Both the position numbers and the translations under genes were made by a program. 5,010 nucleotides of DNA, taken from assembly GCA_024278775.1 (NCBI GenBank), contig JAJRSP010000157.1, positions 1 to 5,010 on the forward strand, given 5' to 3'. Below are positions 1-5,010 of the stretch, piece after piece. Numbering within the stretch: the stretch's first letter is position 1; each line of letters begins with the position of its first letter. The DNA comes from Planctomycetota bacterium (GTDB lineage Bacteria; Planctomycetota; Phycisphaerae; UBA1845). Below the pieces are notes generated by a model. That model was not told the DNA's origin. It ran no database searches and was given only the letters and a program-made list of their open reading frames with translations.

Positions 1-1
1 C

Positions 2-1513
2 CTCGGCCTCGGCGGCGGTGTGTTCAACATGATCAAGATGGGCGATGTGACGGCCGGGCAGTTGCTCCGCCTGATCGGGCTGGTCGTGCCGCTGTCGGTC
101 TCGCTCACCTTACCGGTGGCGGCGCTGTTCAGTGCCGCGTCGACTTACGGTCGTCTCAGTGCGGACAACGAGTTCGTGGCGTGCCGCTCCAGTGGCATCA
201 ACATGTACGTGCTGTTTTTGCCGACGATCGTGCTGAGTTTGGTTTCTGCTACCGTGACCTTCGCGTGCATCAACTTCGTGATTCCGGGTATGGTACGCGG
301 TCTTAATGAGTTTATCGCAGCCGACTTTCCCTCTCTGATTCGCCAACGACTGAGCCAGCCGGGTGGGTTCCGCTTGGGGGCGGGTCGGCGCTGTTACGCC
401 AACGATGCCACCGTCGATCCCGATGACCCCGACAAGGTGGTTTTGACCGGGGTGGCCTATATCGAAGTCAACGAGAACGACTGGGTGCGGTTCGGGACGG
501 CCGGTTCGGTGGAGCTGGAAGTGGACCGTTCCGGAACCACGCCGATGGTTGGTGCCTCCATGTTTGATGTGACCTACTTCGATCGAGCGAAGGGGCAGTT
601 TGCCGACATCGGTCGTCAACGCTTTCCACCGAATGAATTGGGCGATTTGAATCAACTCAAGCTGAAGTTTCTCAAGCTGGGGGAGTTATGGTTCTATCGA
701 AATCATATCCAGAAGTGGTTTGAGGTGGACGAGGCGATGGAGAGCCTCCGTGTTCAGATTGGGGCTCGGCGTGTGTTCGATCACCTTGCGGAAGCGTGGT
801 TGACTGGCGGGCATCGGTTTGTGCTATCCGACGACACGCGGACGATCGAGGTGTCGGCTAAGTCTGCTGTACGTTTCGGCGATGGCAGCGGCTTGCAACT
901 CACCGATGTGACGATCGAGGAGCATCGGCGCGGGCGTGTGCGTCGGTGCCGGGCCGAGCGGGCTGACGTGGAGATTGCCCGCGGCGATAGTGTGAGTGAG
1001 AGCGGGATTCGGGTTGACGCCTATCACGTGCGGATCGAGGCAGATGGTCAGGTGATCGAGCGCTCCAAGGAGACGTTTGGTCCGGTGGATTTCCCGGCCA
1101 CCGCCGTCGCAGAGGTACGCGGTATGTCGCCCGAGGCCTTGCTTCGACCTGACCGCACGCTCTCCCACGAGCATCCCATCGAAAGGAAGCGAGCCGCCGC
1201 GCAGCGTGTGCGCGGGCAAACATCACGACGGATTGATTCCATTCTCAGCGAGCGGTTTGCGTCTAGTGTGAGTGTGTTTGTGCTCGTGATTTTGGGGGCG
1301 GCTCTGGGTATCGTGTTTCGTGGCTCTCACGCGATCGTTTCTTTTGGGATCAGCTTTGTGCCTTCCTTGTTCGTGTTGATTACGATTTTGATGGGCAGGC
1401 AGATGGCCCAAAACGAGGGCACGCAGGTGCTGGGGTTACTGACGATGTGGGCGGGTATAGCGCTAGTGGCGGCGCTCGACGCGTGGACGCTGACGCGCGT
1501 CGTGAGGCGATAG
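2..1513 (+). CDS. lptF: LptF/LptG-family (YjgP/YjgQ) LPS export permease, 5'-truncated, probable LptF
   Basis: This is an inner-membrane subunit of the LptB2FG ABC transporter, which extracts lipopolysaccharide from the inner membrane. The frame is open from base 2, and the GTG at 20 is not the true start: the family begins with a membrane helix followed by a loop, and here that helix lies left of the window. Numbering residues from the GTG, helices are visible at about 18-44 and 62-89, then a long periplasmic region (about 90-410), then three helices at about 413-434, 438-459 and 470-492. This is the TM-TM-TM-periplasm-TM-TM-TM plan of the family. The TYGRLSADNEFVACRSSGI block (about 42-60) matches the conserved cytoplasmic coupling loop facing the ATPase LptB. 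The visible part is about 503 residues, against roughly 360-370 for whole E. coli LptF; the excess is all periplasmic. lptG follows after 13 nt. The LptF rather than LptG assignment rests on gene order. Confidence 0.88.
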   Translation, partial: LGLGGGVFNMIKMGDVTAGQLLRLIGLVVPLSVSLTLPVAALFSAASTYGRLSADNEFVACRSSGINMYVLFLPTIVLSLVSATVTFACINFVIPGMVRGLNEFIAADFPSLIRQRLSQPGGFRLGAGRRCYANDATVDPDDPDKVVLTGVAYIEVNENDWVRFGTAGSVELEVDRSGTTPMVGASMFDVTYFDRAKGQFADIGRQRFPPNELGDLNQLKLKFLKLGELWFYRNHIQKWFEVDEAMESLRVQIGARRVFDHLAEAWLTGGHRFVLSDDTRTIEVSAKSAVRFGDGSGLQLTDVTIEEHRRGRVRRCRAERADVEIARGDSVSESGIRVDAYHVRIEADGQVIERSKETFGPVDFPATAVAEVRGMSPEALLRPDRTLSHEHPIERKRAAAQRVRGQTSRRIDSILSERFASSVSVFVLVILGAALGIVFRGSHAIVSFGISFVPSLFVLITILMGRQMAQNEGTQVLGLLTMWAGIALVAALDAWTLTRVVRR

Positions 1514-1526
1514 AGACGAGCGGATC

Positions 1527-2633
1527 ATGCTGACGATTTTAGACCGCTACATTCTGCGCAACCTGCTGGTCAATTACTTGATTGCGCTGAGTGTGATGGT
1601 CAGCCTGTACGTCGCACTTGATATGTTCGTCAACATGGACGAATTCACGGAACAGGGCTATCCCGCGTGGAAGGTGATGGCCAACATCGCCGATTTCTAC
1701 CTTCCGAATATGCTTCTGTATTTCGCGAAGCTTTCGGGCGTGATTACATCGTTTGCCTGTTTCGCCGTGCTGTCACGCATGCGTAAGCTCAATGAGATGA
1801 CCGCCATCCTGGCATCCGGGGTCAGTTTATACCGCGTGGCTCTACCGATTATCGTTTTTGGTACCGCGACGACGGCGCTGCTTGTGGTGGATACGGAGTG
1901 GCTGATTCCACGCGTCGCGCACAAGCTGGCCCGTGACCACGATGAGGCCGGCAACGCACGGGCGTATGAGGTTGTGTTTCTGAATGACCGTGATGATGCG
2001 TTAGTGTCGGCCGAGCAGTTTCACCCGGTCACCAGAGACCTCCGCAATATGCTCGTGATCCGGCGTGACGAGAAGGGACGCGTGGTCGAAACGATCGAGG
2101 CCGATCACGCTACCTGGGAACCGCCCAACGAGACGCGGGCGTCGGGCCGGTGGAAGCTTGAGCGGGCCCGTCTGACCGCGCGTGTGGCACGCCGGTCTAC
2201 GGGGTTAGCCCCGCGTGAGGATTTGCGTGTGAGCTATCCGGATTATTACGAAAGTGATCTCAGCCCCGAGGCGATCCAGGTTCGGCAATCGGCGGGGTGG
2301 ATTAGTTTCCTGAGCTTGCGGGCATTGAGGAAGCTCCAAAGCGAAGACTCCCCTTACCGTGCGGAGATCATGCGCACGCGATACGGGCGGGTGACCCAGT
2401 GGATCGTGGTGGTGGTGTTGTTGCTGCTGGGGCTGCCGTTTTTCCTCGACCGATCGCGCGGCAACGTCCTGGCGGACACGGCCAAGTGTTTGAGTCTGTG
2501 CGGCGCATGTTACGTGGTGACGTTTGTCGCGCAGAGCATCCGCCCGGAGACCGTATCGCCACTGCCGGCTTGGATTCCGGTCTTTGTCTTTGGCACTTTG
2601 GCCGTCGTCATGTTAGATCGTGTGAAGACCTGA
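1527..2633 (+). CDS. lptG: LptG-type LPS export permease (YjgP/YjgQ family), complete
   Basis: This is the second permease subunit of the LptB2FG lipopolysaccharide extractor; with LptF it lines the cavity through which LPS leaves the inner membrane. The 368-residue product has the normal family length. It opens with MLTILDRYILRNLL, the amphipathic start typical of the family, followed by helices at about 11-33, 58-82 and 101-124. The coupling loop (SRMRKLNEMTAILASGVSLY, about 83-102) faces LptB. A periplasmic beta-rich region of about 160 residues (about 130-288) comes next, then helices at about 291-309, 319-340 and 346-363. The ATG at 1527 is chosen because it gives this canonical N-terminus. 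The ribosome site is only a weak purine-rich GAG tract between the lptF stop and this ATG. The 13-nt gap and shared strand imply co-transcription and perhaps translational coupling with lptF. No lptB, lptA or lptC is visible. LptG versus a second LptF-like paralogue cannot be fully settled from sequence alone. Confidence 0.9.
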   Translation: MLTILDRYILRNLLVNYLIALSVMVSLYVALDMFVNMDEFTEQGYPAWKVMANIADFYLPNMLLYFAKLSGVITSFACFAVLSRMRKLNEMTAILASGVSLYRVALPIIVFGTATTALLVVDTEWLIPRVAHKLARDHDEAGNARAYEVVFLNDRDDALVSAEQFHPVTRDLRNMLVIRRDEKGRVVETIEADHATWEPPNETRASGRWKLERARLTARVARRSTGLAPREDLRVSYPDYYESDLSPEAIQVRQSAGWISFLSLRALRKLQSEDSPYRAEIMRTRYGRVTQWIVVVVLLLLGLPFFLDRSRGNVLADTAKCLSLCGACYVVTFVAQSIRPETVSPLPAWIPVFVFGTLAVVMLDRVKT

Positions 2634-2900
2634 TGTGCGCCAAGCTGAGGTATCCGTAGGCTGGGCGGCCTCATGATGCTCCGGGAGGATTCGCGTTCTC
2701 TTTTGGAATCGATAGAATGGAGGCGTTCCGGTGCTCCCTGGAGGGGCATACCTTCGACAGGGCTTTCCTTGTCGTCGTAGACGCGATAGCGAGGCCGTGC
2801 CATGACTTCAACCGACCTGATAAGTACTTGCCACATCTCTTGCCAGAGAGGTGAGTGAGGGGTTGGACGTGTCGGTTGAGCTTCGGGGTCGAGCATACAT
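2634..2900. other. Gap between lptG and tRNA-Ser, no convincing gene
   Basis: I see no supported gene and no T-tailed terminator for lptG. Two hairpins can be drawn. One has a 6-bp stem 2732-2737/2743-2748 with loop CTGGA and one wobble pair. The other has TCTCT/AGAGA at 2836-2840/2845-2849 with loop TGCC, extended past one mismatch by CAC/GTG at 2832-2834/2851-2853. Neither is followed by a T-run. A 45-codon ATG frame on the plus strand (2717-2854) and an antisense frame starting at 2803 are open, but neither has a good ribosome site or a product I recognise. No clear -35/-10 pair for the tRNA-Ser gene was found, so it may be read through from upstream or use a weak promoter. Confidence 0.6.
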
Positions 2901-2987
2901 GGAGGAGTGGCCGAGCGGCTGAAGGCGACGGTCTTGAAAACCGTTAGGCGGGTAACCGTCTCGGGGGTTCGAATCCCTCCTCCTCCG
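2901..2987 (+). tRNA. tRNA-Ser, anticodon UGA
   Basis: This is an 87-nt class II tRNA that decodes UCN serine codons through anticodon TGA at 2935-2937. The acceptor stem GGAGGAG (2901-2907) pairs with CTCCTCC (2980-2986), and the discriminator is G at 2987. The anticodon stem ACGGT/ACCGT (2928-2932/2940-2944) holds the loop CTTGAAA. The long variable arm that marks serine tRNAs is present: stem GGCGG/CCGTC (2947-2951/2956-2960), loop GTAA. The T arm has stem 2963-2967/2975-2979 and loop TTCGAAT. The 3' CCA is not encoded, since the gene is followed by GTTTTT, so it must be added by nucleotidyltransferase. It lies on the lptG strand and points at the tRNA-Glu gene. Confidence 0.97.
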
Positions 2988-3320
2988 GTTTTTCGCGGTG
3001 TTTTGGTGCGCCTCGATGCATGACTTTACCCCTGCTGTCATCATCGGTGCCATATATTGGCACTAAACGGTTTGGCACTTGCTCCGCATCGCGCACGGGA
3101 ACGCCCCGTGTCGCCTGCGGATGAATGCATGTTGGTATGCCATTGGGTGTGGTTTGCTTCGGGTTGTTTCCAGCCGTTCCGTCGTCCGCCCTGGTGGCCC
3201 TTACGGAATCATTCGAAGGGCGGCCCAGGTCCGGCAGACGGGCCACAGCGTCCCCCATCGAGTCTCAACCGGCCACAACCGAAAACCGACCACGATGTAA
3301 GTGCTAAGTGCGTGTCCTGA
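2988..3320. other. Structured gap between convergent tRNA genes, no confident gene
   Basis: This stretch has no recognisable protein or known RNA family; I looked for SRP and tmRNA hallmarks and did not see them. Three overlapping plus-strand frames are open over 3057-3320, mainly because stops are scarce. Only the 60-codon one at 3125-3307 has a hydrophobic start, and it has no good ribosome site. Structure is plentiful: a perfect 6-bp hairpin at 3047-3063, a 6-bp GC-rich hairpin at 3094-3110 extendable to 9 bp, and two crossing 7-bp inverted repeats between 3186 and 3246. Small direct repeats are TTGGCACT (3057, 3072), GGCCACA (3241, 3271) and tandem TAAGTGC (3298, 3305). A sigma-54-like element sits at 3073-3088. 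A T5 run directly follows tRNA-Ser (2989-2993), but no separate terminator hairpin precedes it. Confidence 0.6.
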
Positions 3321-3361
3321 CAATAGAAAACGCCGGTCGTCACCAGTTGACGCCGACGTTT
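3321..3361 (-). terminator. Rho-independent terminator of the tRNA-Glu gene
   Basis: On the minus strand a hairpin begins 7 nt after the tRNA-Glu 3' end. Positions 3361-3353 pair with 3336-3328 (9 bp, including one G-U wobble), and 3352-3349 pair with 3341-3338 (4 bp). There is one bulged base at 3337 and a 7-nt loop at 3342-3348. The stem ends in a TTTT run (3330-3327 read on the minus strand) and continues TCTATTG. A GC-rich stem, a small loop and a U-tract immediately downstream of a stable RNA gene make this a textbook intrinsic terminator. In the plus direction the hairpin lacks a real U-tract. Confidence 0.85.
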
Positions 3362-3367
3362 CTAAAA

Positions 3368-3440
3368 CACCCCCAAGGGGACTCGAACCCCTGTCTTCAG
3401 GATGAGAACCTGATATCCTGGGCCACTAGACGATGGGGGC
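3368..3440 (-). tRNA. tRNA-Glu, anticodon CUC
   Basis: This is a 73-nt class I tRNA on the minus strand. The acceptor GCCCCCA (3440-3434) pairs with TGGGGGT (3375-3369), with a G1-U72 wobble at the end. The discriminator is G (3368). The anticodon stem TCAGG/CCTGA (3413-3409/3401-3397) holds the loop TTCTCAT, so the anticodon is CTC (3406-3404), reading GAG. The variable region is 4 nt, as in E. coli tRNA-Glu, and the T arm AGGGG/CCCCT carries loop TTCGAGT. The D-arm sequence CGTCTAGTGGCCCAGGA is typical of glutamate tRNAs. CCA is not encoded. It has its own promoter at 3457-3484 and terminator at 3321-3361, so it is a single-gene unit divergent from uvrB. Confidence 0.97.
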
Positions 3441-3456
3441 TAGTGAACGGAAGTAG

Positions 3457-3484
3457 GTTACAATCGACACCGGTAGCTCGTCAA
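3457..3484 (-). promoter_or_regulatory. Sigma-70-type promoter for tRNA-Glu
   Basis: On the minus strand, TTGACG (3484-3479, 5 of 6 matches to TTGACA) is followed after 16 nt by TGTAAC (3462-3457, 4 of 6 matches to TATAAT). The predicted transcription start, 6-8 nt further on, leaves a 5' leader of about 10 nt before the tRNA begins at 3440, as expected for a tRNA promoter. It occupies the space between tRNA-Glu and uvrB, with the -35 box only 21 nt from the uvrB start codon. Confidence 0.65.
3459..3464 (+). promoter_or_regulatory. Possible -10 box for uvrB
   Basis: TACAAT matches TATAAT at 5 of 6 positions and would start transcription near 3471, giving a uvrB leader of about 35 nt. No -35 box is recognisable 16-18 nt upstream, where the sequence is the GC-rich acceptor end of tRNA-Glu. 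The box overlaps the minus-strand -10 of the tRNA-Glu promoter. I saw no LexA-type operator (CTGT-N8-ACAG or GAAC-N4-GTTC) in the region, so SOS control is not supported. Confidence 0.3.
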
Positions 3485-3493
3485 GACACAGTT

Positions 3494-3498
3494 GGGAG
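3494..3498 (+). promoter_or_regulatory. Shine-Dalgarno site that fixes the uvrB TTG start
   Basis: GGGAG lies 7 nt upstream of TTG 3506. This spacing, together with the family N-terminus that follows, favours TTG 3506 over the in-frame GTG at 3524. Confidence 0.75.
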
Positions 3499-3505
3499 CA
3501 GGGAA

Positions 3506-5010
3506 TTGGGTCAGTTTGAAGTTGTGAGTCCGTTCACGCCGCAGGGGGATCAGCCGGCGGCCATCGAGAAGCTGACCGCCGCGCTGAAGGCGGGGGCGAA
3601 ACGCCAGTGCCTGCTCGGGGTGACCGGCTCGGGCAAGACGTTCACCATGTCCCACGTGATCGCCGCGCTGAACCGCCCGACGCTGGTGATCTCTCACAAC
3701 AAGACCCTCGCGGCCCAGCTCTACGAGGAGTTCCGAGGGCTGTTCCCGCGCAACGCCGTCGAATACTTCGTCAGCTATTACGACTACTATCAGCCCGAGG
3801 CGTACATCCCGCAACGGGACATTTATATCGAAAAAGATGCCTCGCGGAACGACGATCTCGACCGGTTGCGGCTGAGCACGACGAGTACGCTGGTCTCTCG
3901 AAACGACGCGGTGATCGTCGCGAGCGTGTCGTGTATCTTTGGATTGGGCAGCCCGGATGACTACAAGGCGAGCGTGATCGTGTTGGAGGTCGGGCGCGAG
4001 ACGGATCGCGATGAGTTGCTGAAGCGATTCGTGGACTTGCAATATACGCGAAACGACATGGACTTTCGGCGTGGTGGGTTTCGTGTGCGCGGGGATATCG
4101 TCGAGCTGTTTCCGGCCGATGAGCAGTTAGCCTACCGGATCGAGATGTTCGGCGACGAAATCGAAAAGCTGGAAACCATTGACCCCCTCACTGGTGCGTC
4201 CCAAGGGCGACACGATAAGATTTTCATCTACCCGGCCGTCCATTACGTCATGCCGGAGGAGCGGGTGGCGACGGCCACCGCGTCGATCTTGGAAGAGCTT
4301 GATTTGCAGGTCAAGAAGTTTCGCCGACTGGGTAAGCTGCTGGAGGCGCAACGGCTGATGGCCCGCACGAAGTACGACGTCGAGATGCTTCGAGAGGTGG
4401 GGTATTGCTCCGGGATCGAGAACTATTCCCGGCATCTCAACGGCACGGAGGAGGGGGCGAAACCGTACACGCTAGTCGACTATTTCCCGGAGGAGTTTCT
4501 GATTATCTTCGACGAGTCCCACGTGACGATGCCGCAGATTCGCGCGATGTACAACGGTGACCGCGCCCGAAAACTCACGCTTGTGGAACACGGGTTTCGC
4601 CTGCCGAGCTGCCTGGATAACCGCCCGATGCGATTTGATGAGTTCGAGGCGATGTGGTGCCAGGCGGTCTTCGTGTCGGCCACGCCCGGCCCGTATGAGC
4701 TTCAAGAAACCGGGGGCGAGGTGGTCGAGCAGATCATCCGCCCGACGGGGCTGGTGGATCCGCCGATCACCGTCGTGCCGGCGCGTGGGCAGGTGCCCGA
4801 TCTGATGCAGCGCGTGCAGCAGCGGACGGCGGCCGATGAGCGAACGCTCGTGACGACGCTGACAAAGCGGCTGGCCGAGGATTTGTCAAGGTATATGGAG
4901 GGCGAGGGCGTGCGATGCCGCTACATGCACGCCGACATTGATACGCTCGAGCGCGTGACGATCTTGAAGGAGCTGCGCGAGGGGAAGTTCGACGTGCTGG
5001 TCGGGATCAA
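3506..5010 (+). CDS. uvrB: UvrABC excinuclease subunit B, 3'-truncated
   Basis: UvrB is the cytoplasmic ATP-dependent damage-verification protein of nucleotide excision repair. UvrA loads it at lesions, and it then recruits UvrC for incision. The TTG start gives [17 protein letters not shown], matching the family N-terminus, with a Shine-Dalgarno site 7 nt upstream. Visible motifs are Walker A GVTGSGKT (38-45); the DNA-clamping hairpin with YYDYY (91-95); [19 protein letters not shown] (299-307); the Walker B/DEAD-like box DESH (336-339); DNRP (371-374); SATP (391-394); TTLTKR (450-455); and HADIDTLER (475-483). Positions run one less than in E. coli UvrB, so spacing is canonical. The window ends after 501 codons, at LVGI, so about a quarter of a typical 660-680 residue protein is missing: helicase motifs V and VI and the C-terminal UVR domain that contacts UvrC. 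The gene is divergent from tRNA-Glu, 65 nt away. No defect is seen in the visible part. Confidence 0.97.
   Translation, partial: MGQFEVVSPFTPQGDQPAAIEKLTAALKAGAKRQCLLGVTGSGKTFTMSHVIAALNRPTLVISHNKTLAAQLYEEFRGLFPRNAVEYFVSYYDYYQPEAYIPQRDIYIEKDASRNDDLDRLRLSTTSTLVSRNDAVIVASVSCIFGLGSPDDYKASVIVLEVGRETDRDELLKRFVDLQYTRNDMDFRRGGFRVRGDIVELFPADEQLAYRIEMFGDEIEKLETIDPLTGASQGRHDKIFIYPAVHYVMPEERVATATASILEELDLQVKKFRRLGKLLEAQRLMARTKYDVEMLREVGYCSGIENYSRHLNGTEEGAKPYTLVDYFPEEFLIIFDESHVTMPQIRAMYNGDRARKLTLVEHGFRLPSCLDNRPMRFDEFEAMWCQAVFVSATPGPYELQETGGEVVEQIIRPTGLVDPPITVVPARGQVPDLMQRVQQRTAADERTLVTTLTKRLAEDLSRYMEGEGVRCRYMHADIDTLERVTILKELREGKFDVLVGI

Noticed and set aside
110..655. Open minus-strand frame of 181 codons
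   Set aside because: It lies entirely antisense to lptF, whose membrane helices and family motifs are clear. The translation is His/Arg/Gly-rich with no motif, as expected for a shadow frame.
824..1219. Minus-strand frames of 108-131 codons
   Set aside because: They are antisense to the periplasmic part of lptF and overlap each other in different frames; no recognisable product.
2808..3053. Minus-strand frame containing RDSNPRDGYPP and LQPLGHSS
   Set aside because: This is the well-known false protein produced by translating a tRNA-Ser gene in antisense.
3222..3250. AGGTCCGG resembling part of the SRP RNA core
   Set aside because: The rest of the conserved SRP domain IV (the GGAAGCAGCC side) is missing, so the match is only a short coincidence.
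2944..3258. Minus-strand frame ending EEEGFEPPRRLPA
   Set aside because: Its C-terminal GFEPP-type sequence comes from the antisense of the tRNA-Ser T arm, another classic artefact.
3057..3320. TTG-started plus-strand frame of 87 codons
   Set aside because: No ribosome site. It is rich in Pro, Arg, Trp and Cys with no domain pattern, begins inside a hairpin and overlaps two other open frames.
2988..3367. CRISPR array in the gap
   Set aside because: The direct repeats are only 7-8 bp and irregularly spaced, with no repeat-spacer pattern.
2901..3440. tRNA genes as integration (att) sites for a mobile element
   Set aside because: No repeated tRNA 3' end, integrase or insertion-sequence ends are visible, and only about 380 bp separates the two tRNA genes.
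3458..4042. Minus-strand frame of 194 codons
   Set aside because: It is antisense to the N-terminal third of uvrB, which has intact Walker A and hairpin motifs in the plus frame, and it also covers the tRNA-Glu promoter.

Overview
This is a moderately GC-rich bacterial window. Its features are an lptF-lptG gene pair (both +, the first cut by the left edge), a tRNA-Ser(UGA) gene (+), a structured gap with no confident gene, a tRNA-Glu(CUC) gene (-) with its own promoter and terminator, and a divergent uvrB gene (+, cut by the right edge). The LPS-transport permease pair points to a Gram-negative, diderm organism. Neither tRNA gene encodes its CCA end. The UvrB sequence has the flavour I associate with Planctomycetota (for example the block around residues 65-120, including [10 protein letters not shown] and [10 protein letters not shown]). 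I offer Planctomycetota, possibly Phycisphaerae, only as a low-confidence guess.

Layout: 2-1513 is an LptF-type permease whose first membrane helix lies left of the window. 1527-2633 is the complete LptG-type permease, 13 nt downstream and presumably in the same operon. 2634-2900 has no convincing gene but contains hairpins. 2901-2987 is tRNA-Ser. 2988-3320 has no confident gene but holds several perfect inverted repeats, a sigma-54-like motif and one weak small ORF. 3328-3361 is a strong intrinsic terminator for the minus-strand tRNA-Glu (3368-3440), whose sigma-70-type promoter is at 3457-3484. uvrB starts at a TTG codon at 3506 and runs past the end.

Functionally, LptF and LptG would form the inner-membrane part of the LptB2FG transporter that extracts lipopolysaccharide for delivery to the outer membrane. 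UvrB is the damage-verifying helicase of nucleotide excision repair. The two tRNA genes are translation housekeeping, and nothing ties the blocks into one pathway. I did not find a convincing new biological system. The points most worth a second look are the unusually long LptF periplasmic region, which looks like two beta-rich halves, and the pseudoknot-compatible pair of 7-bp inverted repeats between the tRNA genes.
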